From an uncultured Planctomycetaceae bacterium (GTDB taxonomy: Bacteria > Planctomycetota > Planctomycetia > Planctomycetales > Planctomycetaceae): DNA of 53,599 nucleotides. The stretch covers positions 64,001 through 117,599 of the forward strand of contig CALSLT010000044.1 of assembly GCA_943787265.1 (NCBI GenBank), read 5' to 3'. Both the position numbers and the translations under genes were made by a program. The number at the start of each line of letters is the position of its first letter. Position 1 is the stretch's first letter. The notes below the pieces were generated by a model. It worked only from the letters and a program-made list of their open reading frames with translations, made no database searches and had not been told where the DNA came from. Of this stretch, positions 44,314 through 53,121 are shown one piece after another.

Positions 44314-45538
44314 TTAGCTGAGCCATTCTCCGACGCGGTTGCTGCTTCCGAATTGCTTGACGTTGACCCCTGATTTGATCAGGAGTTCCAGGAACAGGTT
44401 GCAGAGACGGTGTGGTTCCTGGTTGTGAATGTGGCCTCGGTGCTGATGTGATCCGCCGACGACCATGACCGGTAAGTTGTCGTGGCTGTGGACGCTTGCG
44501 TTTCCCAGATCTGACAAAAACACCACGGTCGTGTTCGCCAGCAATGGTTCGCCGTCGACGATTGTGTTTTCCAGTTTGGAAAGGAAGTAGTCGTAGGCCT
44601 GCAGCATTGCGGTTTCGATCTTGATCAGATTTTCCAGACGCACTTTTCCATTGCCGTGATGAGACGCCTTGTGCCAGTCGAACGCTTCATCCATGCCCGG
44701 CATGCGGATCACGTCGTCACCAAACGGTATGTTCAGGGCGATGACTCGAGTTGAATCTGTTTTCAGCGCCAAATGCATGACGTCAAACATGTTCATGATT
44801 TGGTCGTGAAATGCAAAATCGCCGGGCTTGCGTAACGTGAGGTCGACCTTTGGCTTGGGAGTCGAAAGCCATGTTTTCTTTCTCCGAATTTCCTGCTCGG
44901 CGTTTTTCATCACTTGCGCGTACGGAGTCTTCGGCGAAACGTGTTCCAGGTTAGACGCGATGACCTCCAGCTGCTTATCCATCGCTCGTTTTTCAGCGGT
45001 CACGTCGTCCTGCTCGAAAAGCAATTCCTTCAGTTTGTTAGCGTCGTGAATGGCAGGCAGCCAGCCGCCGCGAGCATCCCATGAAACACCTCGTTCAATG
45101 ACGCTCAGAGACAAGCTTGTGAATCGAGTATCCGGGGCAAGCCGTTCGGCAAGCAGCTGGTCAACAGACACCCCACTTTGAAAGGCCGAGGCTGATGGCG
45201 AACCCGATCCGGTCATAATTGACTTCGACGAATCGTGATTACTCGTCTGCATGTCCGGGTGGAAAAACTCGTCAATGACCGCCATCGGGTACTTCCGAAA
45301 CCCCTTGAGGTAATGGGAAGTCGCCAGGTTGCTTAGGCCAAAAATACTTCGGGTAAAATCCAAGGCAGTTGCTGATGAATACAAATCGTTGCGGTCGTTC
45401 GGAACCATTGCCGGGACGCTGCTTGTCCTGGTCGGCCTGCGCCGCGGAAGATGGATCGGCAATTGAGCCCAAAAGCCGGGAACAAGGGAAAAGCGACAAC
45501 GCCGACGCGCGAAGAAGAAATTCTTTTCGGTTGATCAT
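44314..45538 (-). pseudogene. DUF1552 protein, frameshifted
   Basis: The N-terminus (MINRKEFLLRASALSLFPCS, then RFVFISNCLGFYPKYFWPK) is in one frame and the rest (SHYLKGFRKYPMAVID, HPDMQTSNHDSSKS, SVDQLLAERLAP, RVIALNIPFGDDVIRMPGMD, VVFLSDLGNASVHSHDNLP, VVGGSHQHRGHIHNQ) in another; the shift occurs between about 45300 and 45360. Intact DUF1552 proteins are near 400-450 residues with a Tat-type leader, and both parts together match that. The start ATG overlaps the stop of the DUF1592 gene as ATGA, showing original translational coupling. With its partner truncated by IS30, this whole unit is decaying. Confidence 0.85.
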
Positions 45539-47123
45539 TTCGTGCGTTCCTTGATTGAGAGTTTCAGGACTTCTTTAATTGCGGTTCGCACTCCGGAGTC
45601 GCCAAGAGCCCACAGTTTCATGCGCGTGTTAAGCGACGGACTCGCCCCGTTGGCGTACTCGTAAAATGTCTTACTGAAGTGATAAACAATGCTATGAGAT
45701 TTCTCCTGGAGGAGTGTTTTCAGACCGCGAATGTCGTCGAACTCGCCTTCAAAAATCTCTCCCGAAGCGTTAACGGGAATGGTCTTTTTGTAGAACCCAT
45801 TCGCAGACCAAAGGTACGCAAAGCCTTTCGGGTTTCGTATCCTGGGAACTCGATAATGCTTCCGCTCTCGACCAGCCGAACCGAAAACTTCCAGAGCAAG
45901 ACCATAAGGATCAATGGATTTGTGGCAGGCATAACACGACTCTTTAGCCTTGTGAGCGGCGATTTCCTCTCTGATGGACTTCGCATCACTGAGGTCAGGA
46001 TCAATGGCCTCGACATCCGTAGGCGGTGGTGAAAGAGGATTGCCAACGATCTTTTGAGAAATCCAGGCACCTCGAACGATCGGGGAAGTTTGCTGACCGG
46101 ATGACGTCACTTTCAACAGACTGCCCATTGTCATCAACCCGCCTCGAAGACTGTCATCAGGCAGCGAAACCTTTCGGAAGTGATGACCATGAACATCTGA
46201 CATGCCGTAATGCAGAGCGATTCGTTGATTCAGAAAAGTGAAATCCGAATCAATAAAGTGATTCGCCCGCATGTCGTTCTCAACCATGTGCTCAAGTTGC
46301 TGGTCGAGCGTGCGATCGCTGAGTTCGTCGATGCTCAACAATTCTTCGTCGGGAACAGATCTCCAGATGGACCTCGCCAGAAACTTCCGTTGCTCTTCGA
46401 CATCGTTCAGTTGGTTTGAAACGACGAGGAAGTCTTCCGACGTAAAGAGTCCCAGTAGCCCCAGACGCAGAGCACCGAAAAGATCACCATCGCGTTGAAA
46501 CGTACTGACCGCGGTCTTGAGATCTGCTTTTTGATTCCCCGTGGTTCTCTGTTCAACAAAACGAAGTGCCTTTGTTAGCAATTGCTTCGTCGGGGTTGGG
46601 AGCTGGAGTGTCTTGTGGTTGAGTTCCATCGCTGATTCTGGTGCCTCGGCTGTGGTGAACTTCACGTCTGGCATCAGCTTGCGATATGCAGGCGGCGGCC
46701 ACGAGTTAAGTACCGGGCTTTCAACCTGCATTTTGTTAATCACGACCCCCAGCTTTTTGGGTTTTCTGTTGATCGTCTTGCTGGAATAGGCATGAACTGC
46801 CAGATACTCGCCTGCGGTCAGGTGAACCGTCTTTGAATACCGCTTTGGTTCTTTGCCGGAAACAGAAACTACTCCGTGGTATCGCACCGGAAGACCTCTG
46901 GCGACCGTCTGAAAGACCTGCCCTGACAAAATCGTGACTGCCGTGTGGTCGGGCCGATCCGTTAAATGATTGCCGTCAAAGCCAACGTTGTAGGCCCCGT
47001 CGACAGGCGCGACAAACCCTTTGTAGAAGAGCGGGAAGTCTCGGCCGTTCTTCTGACGAGCCGCGCCAAAAGCAATCCCGCGATCATCTTCAAGCACCAA
47101 ATACTGCCCCAGTTGTTTTGGAT
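45535..47123 (-). pseudogene. DUF1592/DUF1588/DUF1585 protein, 5' end lost to IS30
   Basis: About 528 C-terminal residues of a planctomycete DUF1592-type cytochrome protein. DUF1592 contributes LRLGLLGLFTSEDFLVVSNQ, LARSIWRSVPDEELLSIDEL and DFTFLNQRIALHYGMSDVHG; DUF1588 RGGLMTMGSLLKVTSSGQQT, SPIVRGAWISQKIVGNPLSP; the haem-like CYACHKSIDPYGLALEVFGS; and DUF1585 DDIRGLKTLLQEKSHSIVYH. The frame runs without a start codon straight into the IS30 end at 47124, so the signal peptide, PSCyt1 and DUF1587 domains expected upstream are missing. They are not found on the other side of the element, so a deletion is likely. Confidence 0.85.
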
Positions 47124-48249
47124 GGCGGATTCACATCTGAAGTGCAAAGCCGGCTTTTGTGAGAACTTCGAGTGGAGTGAGATAGTTGAGTCTCTTTCGA
47201 GGTCGATTGTTGAGCCGGTTCGTGACGTGTGCAAGGGCGTTGTGTGAGATGTCTCGGAAGTCGGTCTTCTTCGGGAAGTACTGACGCAGCAGGCCGTTGG
47301 TGTTTTCGTTTGTTGCTCGCTCGTTCGAGGAGTAGGCGTGTGCAAAGTAGATGGCGATCTGCAGACGCTTGCTCAGTTGTTCATGGCCGGAGAATTCCTT
47401 GCCGTTGTCGACGGTCAGTGTCTGACGCAGCGTTGGCGGGATGATGCGGAACGCTCGTTCTTTGGCAGCGTTCAGCCGGGCGCTGGTGCCGTTTTTCATC
47501 TTTGCTGTGATCAAAAATCCGCTCTTGCGTTCCACACAGGTCATGATCATGCCGGAGTGATCTGCACCGTGAACCGTGTCGCCCTCCCAGTCACCGAAGC
47601 GGCGGCGTGAATCGACTTTTGCCGGACGCTGCTCGATGCTGACGCGGTTTCTGATGCGGCCTCGTCCGTCAATGCCCCGACGTTTGCGATAACGACCGTG
47701 ACGCAGGAACGAGCGGAAATGGCTGCGGTATTCGCAGGTCTCCAGCCAGCGGTAGATCGTCTGATACGACACTCGTCTCGATTGTGTCCGGCGGTAATCT
47801 CGCTTCATCCGGCCAGCGATTTCTTCCGGTGACCACTCCTGAGACAATCCGCTACGGACTGACTCGTTGATGAAAGGATCGTCCATCTTCCGGATGAGCG
47901 GACGCTCGCGACGACGTCGGGCAGTTCGTTCCTGAGCGGCCACGGCTCGATAGCCTTCCGAATCCCTGTTGCGAGACAGTTCGCGACTGATGGTCGACGG
48001 AGAACGATTCAAGTGCTGAGCGATCTTTGTCGGACCAGTGCCCGAATAATGTAACTGAGAGATGACTTCGCGTTCTTCAAGAGTAAGCTGGTGGTACGGC
48101 ATCGCAGGTTCTCCGTTGAATAGTGCATTGTTCGCACAACTATCCAACTCCCTGCGGTGTTCACTTTCCAGCAGTAAACCGCCTCGAAGCCCATCCCGTC
48201 CGAACCAGAGCTGAGTTCTGATCCGTTGCACTTCAGATGTGAATCCGCC
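47124..48249 (-). mobile_element. IS30-family insertion sequence, 1126 bp
   Basis: Bounded by perfect 24 bp inverted repeats (47124-47147 and 48226-48249; core TTCACATCTGAAGTG). No matching target duplication is present outside (GAT on the left, CAG on the right), and the flanking genes are unrelated, suggesting recombination between two copies with loss of what lay between. The transposase looks intact. Confidence 0.9.
47131..48102 (-). CDS. IS30 family transposase
   Basis: 323 residues from the ATG at 48102, which has GGAG 8 bases upstream. N-terminal helix-turn-helix of the HTH_38 type (LTLEEREVISQLHYSGTGPT, SPSTISRELSRN) and a DDE integrase core: GDWEGDTVHGADHSG (first Asp), TLTVDNGKEFSGHEQL (second Asp), ERATNENTNGLLRQYFPKKT (catalytic Glu), then NRLNNRPRKRLNYLTPLEVL. 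Full family length and uninterrupted. Its stop codon lies within the left inverted repeat. Confidence 0.95.
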   Translation of the reverse strand: MPYHQLTLEEREVISQLHYSGTGPTKIAQHLNRSPSTISRELSRNRDSEGYRAVAAQERTARRRRERPLIRKMDDPFINESVRSGLSQEWSPEEIAGRMKRDYRRTQSRRVSYQTIYRWLETCEYRSHFRSFLRHGRYRKRRGIDGRGRIRNRVSIEQRPAKVDSRRRFGDWEGDTVHGADHSGMIMTCVERKSGFLITAKMKNGTSARLNAAKERAFRIIPPTLRQTLTVDNGKEFSGHEQLSKRLQIAIYFAHAYSSNERATNENTNGLLRQYFPKKTDFRDISHNALAHVTNRLNNRPRKRLNYLTPLEVLTKAGFALQM

Positions 48250-48712
48250 CAGTGCTGCGTCTCAGTTCGCGACCAATGGCAGCGGCGTGGACGGCCACAT
48301 CGCTCAGAATGGCCTGGCAAGACTCCCGGCGATGAGAAACTACTGACTGCCAAGGAACGGAAAACCCAGTTTGTTGGCGTCCATTCACTCAGCGACGAAG
48401 GCTGGCTGGAACGTAAAGTTGGCTGGTCACTTATTCTGGACGCTCTCCAAAAGGCTCTCGATGACTTCTGGGACGCAATCGACGCGGGAAAGGTTGCACG
48501 CACGAAGCTGCCAACTGAAATCCCTGCCCGGATGGAGGCAATCGATGGCCCGGAATGGTCTGTGCGATTTGAGATTCTTATCGATTCGATGGATGAATCG
48601 TTTCGCTGGACCCGACCTCAAAAGCCAGGCGAGCGTTCAGACGTAGCCCGCATCGTCAACCGACTTCACACAACTGAGCCAACCGTGTGTGACCACGAGC
48701 TTGCGACTCTAA
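48250..48712 (+). pseudogene. Unknown gene, middle part, between IS30 and IS1182
   Basis: About 154 codons open from the IS30 end: VRDQWQRRGRPHRSEWPGKT, LLTAKERKTQFVGVHSLSDE, GWLERKVGWSLILDALQKAL, DDFWDAIDAGKVARTKLPTE, IPARMEAIDGPEWSVRFEIL. The 5' end is cut by IS30. The 3' end is cut by IS1182, and removing that element with one CTAA copy continues this frame into 50207-50860. No family recognised for this part. Confidence 0.75.
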
Positions 48713-50206
48713 CAGCCCGTTGAAAAAGCTGGCCAACTGACCTGGACTGAATATGAGTTCGCGCTATCCTGCTCCGGGTCTTGAGATTGAGCAATGGAGA
48801 ATTACAGATGGCACTTGGTCAGCGTCGAACGGAGCGGCAGCAGGAACTTTGGGTGGCGACGGCGAAGTTGCCAGCTTCGATCGGGCATGTGTTTTACGAC
48901 GCCCTGAATCGTGTGCTCCGCGACGGGGAGTTCGACAACTTTGCCGAGTCGTTGTGCGAGCCATTTTACAAAGAAGGTGGTCGTCCCGGCATTCCGCCAG
49001 GCATCTACTTCCGCATGATCTTTGTGGGGTACTTTGAGGGCATCGATTCTCAGCGAGGCATTGCGTGGCGATGTCGGGACAGCCTGTCGTTGCGGAAGTT
49101 TCTTGGGTACGAATTGCATGAGAACACCCCGGAGCATTCGAGCCTGACGCGCATCCGTCAGCGACTTCCTCTGGAAGTGTTCGAGCAGGTCTTTGCATTC
49201 GTGCTGTCGCTGGTCGAAGAACACGGGCTGTTGAAAGGCAAGACTGTCGGTGTCGATTCAACTCTTTTGGAAGCCAACGCGGCGATGAAGTCGATCGTGC
49301 GGCGGGACACCGGCGAGGACTGGGAAGCGTACGTCCTCGGTCTGGCCGAAGCTGACGGCGTCGAAATCAACAGCGACGACGACCTGCGGAAGTTCGATCG
49401 AAAACGCAAAGGCAAGAAGGCGTCCAATCAGGACTGGCAAAGTTCAAGCGACCCTGACGCCCGCATTATGAAGATGAAGAAGGGCCACACGCATCTGTCG
49501 TACAAGCAGGAACACACGGTCGACCTTGAGACTGAAGCAATCCTGTCTGCCGAGATCTATTACGGCAACGAGTCCGACGGTAAGACGCTGCTGGACAGCG
49601 TCAACACCGCTCAAGGCAACGTGCAGCAGGCCGACAGCGACGCGGCAATCAAAGAGGTCGTCGGCGACAAGGGCTACCACAAAAACGAAACGCTAGCGAA
49701 GTCCCGGGCGGACGAATTGCGAACATACATCTGCGAGCCGGATGGTCCGAACCGTCGCTGGACGGACAAGCCCGCTGATTACGAAGTCGCGTACCGAGCC
49801 AACCGCCGTCGTCTGAAAGGCGAACGCAACAAGCGTCTGCAGAAACTGCGATGCGAGCGTGTCGAAAGAAGCTTCGCTCACGTCTGCGAAACGGGAGGGG
49901 CCCGCCGCACCCGGCTGCGAGGCCTGGAGAACAACCGCAAGAAAGTCCGGCTGACAGTCGCCGCTCACAACCTCGGTCTGATCCTGCGAAAACTACTGGG
50001 CAGCGGCAAACCCCGAGAGTTCGCGGGTCTCCCAGGACTGCTGATCTCAATGTTTTCGCCACTTCAAGCCGCCCTGAAACGTTCCCAGCGACTCCTCAGT
50101 CGCACCAACCCATTCCACCGAGTCCACGACCATCAACACCGCCCGAAATTTCTCACACCAACCTGCACCTTATGACCAGCAACAACCAGCGTTCTTCAAC
50201 GGGCTG
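48713..50206 (+). mobile_element. IS1182-family insertion sequence, ~1.49 kb
   Basis: Imperfect inverted repeats at 48713-48732 and 50186-50206 (CAGCCCGTTGAA shared, then AAAGCTGG against GAACGCTGG). The 4 bp CTAA flanks both ends (48709-48712 and 50207-50210) as target duplication. It carries one intact transposase gene. It interrupts a gene of unknown function in frame. Confidence 0.88.
48808..50175 (+). CDS. IS1182-type (IS5/IS4 superfamily) transposase
   Basis: 455 residues. N-terminal DUF772-type domain (EGGRPGIPPGIYFRMIFVGY, IDSQRGIAWRCRDSLSLRKF, PEHSSLTRIRQRLPLEVFEQ) followed by a DDE_Tnp_1 core: LLKGKTVGVDSTLLEANAAM (first Asp), EVVGDKGYHKNETLAKS (second Asp), RVERSFAHVCETGGARRTRL (catalytic Glu region). 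The ATG at 48808 is preferred over upstream candidates; there is no strong ribosome-binding site. Uninterrupted. Confidence 0.93.
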   Translation: MALGQRRTERQQELWVATAKLPASIGHVFYDALNRVLRDGEFDNFAESLCEPFYKEGGRPGIPPGIYFRMIFVGYFEGIDSQRGIAWRCRDSLSLRKFLGYELHENTPEHSSLTRIRQRLPLEVFEQVFAFVLSLVEEHGLLKGKTVGVDSTLLEANAAMKSIVRRDTGEDWEAYVLGLAEADGVEINSDDDLRKFDRKRKGKKASNQDWQSSSDPDARIMKMKKGHTHLSYKQEHTVDLETEAILSAEIYYGNESDGKTLLDSVNTAQGNVQQADSDAAIKEVVGDKGYHKNETLAKSRADELRTYICEPDGPNRRWTDKPADYEVAYRANRRRLKGERNKRLQKLRCERVERSFAHVCETGGARRTRLRGLENNRKKVRLTVAAHNLGLILRKLLGSGKPREFAGLPGLLISMFSPLQAALKRSQRLLSRTNPFHRVHDHQHRPKFLTPTCTL

Positions 50207-50860
50207 CTAAGAGCCTGGGAGCAAATCCTCTGGAGTATTGGCCAACACGCCCGCAGATCCCGACAGTCAGAACGCCAGTTTCCGAGTGAAGCTTACATGG
50301 TCGATAATCTCGTTGACGCAATCCAAGTTCCTGAATTGACCATTGAGCCCGCGAAAGACAGCCCGGTCCAAGGACCTCACTACAAGACATTGATGGCATT
50401 CCTGCACCCATACATTGCCACGCCCCACGAACGCATTGTCTGGGGGCAGTTTCACAAGTTGCAAGGTTTGCAACCGGAAGCTCGCGACACGATTGAACGT
50501 ACAGCCGACTCCGAAGGGCTGTCATCCGATGAATTTCAAGCCCGTTTGATACTGGAACAACTGTGTCATTTCTTAGTTGCGAAACAAATACCGTTTTTGG
50601 CCCCCACATCGAGTTCGCAGGTCGACGGCCCAATTGCCGCAGACTATCAGTATGAAGGCGAATGGCTCACGTCGGTGTATTGCAAGGAGAGATTCGGACT
50701 GGATGACTCCAGCTTATCAAAATGGGCACGCCTCGGTTGCCTACACCTGGACAACAATAAGCTACGTCGAGAGAAGTTTCCGCCACAGGAAAAACGGTGG
50801 TGTTTCCATCGGCTCGACATCGACACGATTACCGCTAAACGAGAGTCCGATGAAGCTTAA
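50207..50860 (+). pseudogene. Unknown gene, C-terminal part with HTH-like domain, after IS1182
   Basis: Continues the frame of 48250-48712 when IS1182 is removed: ELATL then RAWEQILWSIGQHARR. The remaining ~215 residues contain VPELTIEPAKDSPVQGPHYK, IERTADSEGLSSDEFQARLI and, at the end, TSVYCKERFGLDDSSLSKWA with LRREKFPPQEKRWCFHRLDI, which looks like a helix-turn-helix of the excisionase or MerR type. An ATG at 50297 (MVDNLVDAIQVPEL) could start a truncated product. The role is unknown; its neighbours suggest regulation of an integrated element. Confidence 0.72.
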
Positions 50861-50990
50861 GAATTACTCTAAGAATTCTTACGCCACTTAAGAATCTGGA
50901 ATTGCTGAAAGAAACCGTCGCCTGCGAATCGTGGCGAATTGGTGCAATTCATCGTGAAATGTCTTGAGAAAACGGCGTCACAAATTCTTA
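50858..50990. promoter_or_regulatory. Cluster of TAAGAATT sites
   Basis: TAAGAATT at 50858-50865, TAAGAATT again at 50870-50877 inside the palindrome TAAGAATTCTTA, TAAGAATC at 50889-50896, and the inverse AATTCTTA at 50983-50990. They lie between the HTH-like gene and the excisionase-type gene, start at the stop codon of the former, and look like operators for a regulator of the element. Confidence 0.5.
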
Positions 50991-51075
50991 GCAATTCCAC
51001 CATGCCGTACACATCCGCCCGTTGGCAGCCACTTGTTGAGCTGCTGAATTTGTTCTTCAAATACGGGAGATGATC

Positions 51076-51285
51076 ATGATGGTTTCTCAGACAGAATCGG
51101 GAGAAGGCAGGACGCGGTTGGCGGTGAATTACCGAGAAGCAGCGGATTCGCTCGGAGTCTGCGAGCGAGTTGTCTGGCAACTCGTCAAAGACCGCAGGCT
51201 TAAAGCCATTCGCATTGGCCGATCGGTCCGGATTCCCGTCAGTGAGCTGGAACGCTTTGTGGCTGGAACCTCAGACGCCGCTTAA
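51076..51285 (+). CDS. Excisionase-type helix-turn-helix DNA-binding protein
   Basis: About 69 residues: NYREAADSLGVCERVVWQLV, then KDRRLKAIRIGRSVRIPVSE and LERFVAG, the winged helix of the excise/MerR HTH_17 family. GGGAG lies 6 bases before the ATG at 51076 (51070 and 51079 are possible). Such proteins direct integrase-mediated excision or regulate element genes; an ATPase and an integrase follow on the same strand. It is probably the recombination directionality factor or a transcription regulator of this element. Confidence 0.85.
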   Translation: MMVSQTESGEGRTRLAVNYREAADSLGVCERVVWQLVKDRRLKAIRIGRSVRIPVSELERFVAGTSDAA

Positions 51286-51314
51286 ACCGTTTTCGCGAAA
51301 CCGTAAACGCACAC

Positions 51315-51352
51315 AGGCGGCGGGTTTGACCTGCCAGTCAAACCTGCCGCCT
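51315..51352 (+). terminator. Strong hairpin between xis-like and ATPase genes
   Basis: A 16 bp stem with one mismatch (AGGCGGCGGGTTTGAC against GTCAAACCTGCCGCCT), loop CTGCCA, followed by GCGTTTCTCATTT. A good intrinsic-terminator shape, which would separate expression of the HTH protein from the ATPase. Confidence 0.7.
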
Positions 51353-51429
51353 GCGTTTCTCATTTGTCGACAACTCAGACCGCTGTGCCGAAGAAGCTCT
51401 GGCGGTCATCGTCTTGGAAGGACACCGGC

Positions 51430-52905
51430 ATGGTATCCCAAAATTCATTCGAAGATGAGGCCGAACGTTGCCTTCTCGGCTCAATTCTTTTGAATTCCGA
51501 TGTTTTGCCGTTAGTCGAAGAAGTCGAACCGACTGACTTCGCAAGTTTCACACATCGAGCGATCCTCGAAACGATTCGAGAACTAGTCGCAGATGGTGCA
51601 GCAATCGACGCCACTATTGTTGCACATGCATTGCAAAATGGTTCGTTTGCTGCCGAATTTCGCGACGGGCACCACGTCTCGAATATTCTGATTGAGTGCT
51701 TGGAATCGGTTCCCAACGCAGCGCATGCCGATCACTACGCCGCGCAGGTGGTCAAAGCGTCACAACGACGGTCAGCTATTCAGTTTGCCCATGAACTGGC
51801 AGAAGCAGCCAGCATCGGTGGCAACTTCGCAGAGCTGATTCAGAATCGACTGCCGGGACTGACCAAACTGGCGAGCGGCGAACGAAGGTCTCCATCGCGA
51901 TTGACGGTTCGCTGCTTAGCAGACGTGGTTCCCCGAAACCTGGAATGGCTCTGGCCAGGACTGTTGCCGCTGGGAAAGCTCTCACTGTTCTGTGGGGATC
52001 CGGGGCTTGGAAAAAGTTTCGTCACTTGTGACCTGGCAGCGCGAGTGAGTCGCGGCGCAGCCTGGCCGAACGGTGAAACGACTCAGCCAGCCGGGACCGT
52101 GCTTATCCTAGCCTGCGAAGATGATGTCGAAGACACAATCCGCCCGCGACTCGACGCCGCTGGTGCTGACGTGAGCAAGATTCACGTCATCGATTCCGTT
52201 TCCGTTCGAAACAAAGAACGGGGATTCGCTCTCGATGCTGACATGCCGTTACTGAAACGCGAAGTCGAACGGCTTGGAGGCGTTCAGTTGCTGATCATCG
52301 ATCCGATTTCCGCCTACTGCGGAAAAGCGGATACCCATCGCAACGCCGAAGTCAGAACGATGCTGGCTCCATTGACCGACCTGGCAGCGGAGTCTCGGTT
52401 CGCAGTTGTTGGCATCAACCATCTGACGAAGGGAGGCGGTAAGGCCGTTTACCGTGGAATGGGGTCGATCGCCTTCAACGCCGCCGCGCGGGCCGTCGTG
52501 AACTTCTACCGCGACCCGGAAGATGAAGACCGACGATTGATCGTCACCACGAAAATGAATCTGACCGCCGAATCGTGTGGACTGGCCTATCAGATCGAAG
52601 ACGGAGTGGTTGTCTGGGATGACGAACCGGTCGACATGACCGCCGATGAACTTGAATCGCTGGAAGCAGCCGGAGGCGGAAAGGCCAAAGGTGCAGCACG
52701 CGAACGAGCTGTCGACTTTCTGCATCCCGCACTCGCCACCGGTGAAATGATATTTGACGACTTACTTGAAGCCGCGAGTAGATTCTCAATCAAAGAGAAG
52801 ACTTTGCGTCGAGCGATGAAAGACATTGGCTGCATCAAACGCAAAGAAGGGATGAACGGTCCAGTCTGGTGGCGTCTACCGGACGGTTGCAGCTCAGAAC
52901 TCTAA
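51430..52905 (+). CDS. DnaB N-terminal domain fused to RepA-like AAA ATPase
   Basis: About 491 residues. The N-terminal ~100 residues (FEDEAERCLLGSILLNSDVL, FASFTHRAILETIRELVADG, DATIVAHAL) are a DnaB-helicase N-terminal domain. Then an AAA_25/RepA-type ATPase with Walker A GDPGLGKS, Walker B LLIIDPISAY, and GINHLTKGGG. The C-terminal part (LLEAASRFSIKEKTLRRAMK) is a winged-helix-like segment. It is likely a replication or maintenance ATPase of an integrated plasmid-like or prophage element. AAGGA 7 bases before the ATG at 51430 fixes the start; an upstream TTG frame has no support. Confidence 0.9.
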   Translation: MVSQNSFEDEAERCLLGSILLNSDVLPLVEEVEPTDFASFTHRAILETIRELVADGAAIDATIVAHALQNGSFAAEFRDGHHVSNILIECLESVPNAAHADHYAAQVVKASQRRSAIQFAHELAEAASIGGNFAELIQNRLPGLTKLASGERRSPSRLTVRCLADVVPRNLEWLWPGLLPLGKLSLFCGDPGLGKSFVTCDLAARVSRGAAWPNGETTQPAGTVLILACEDDVEDTIRPRLDAAGADVSKIHVIDSVSVRNKERGFALDADMPLLKREVERLGGVQLLIIDPISAYCGKADTHRNAEVRTMLAPLTDLAAESRFAVVGINHLTKGGGKAVYRGMGSIAFNAAARAVVNFYRDPEDEDRRLIVTTKMNLTAESCGLAYQIEDGVVVWDDEPVDMTADELESLEAAGGGKAKGAARERAVDFLHPALATGEMIFDDLLEAASRFSIKEKTLRRAMKDIGCIKRKEGMNGPVWWRLPDGCSSEL

Positions 52906-53121
52906 CCGCAGTTTCGCACCGTCCCGCAATCCCGCAGAGGACCTGCCCCCCACGACAAACAGCGAGTTTGGCCACATAGACCGAAGATGGCCACATCCCA
53001 GACCTGGGCAACTTCGCATGTTCGAGGGCAAGTTCGGGATTTCGAACGACGTTGGAAGTCTTCTCTCCCTCCGATATCCTGGCCCGCATAGAGCCGCATA
53101 GAATAAGACAAGGAAAACAGC
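52906..53121. promoter_or_regulatory. Direct-repeat region before the integrase
   Basis: TGGCCACAT occurs at 52969-52977 and 52988-52996 (19 bp period), and CCGCATAGA at 53084-53092 and 53094-53102 (10 bp period), the latter just before the integrase ribosome-binding site. Spacings near one or two helical turns suit protein binding, for example by the xis-like protein or integrase. Confidence 0.4.
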
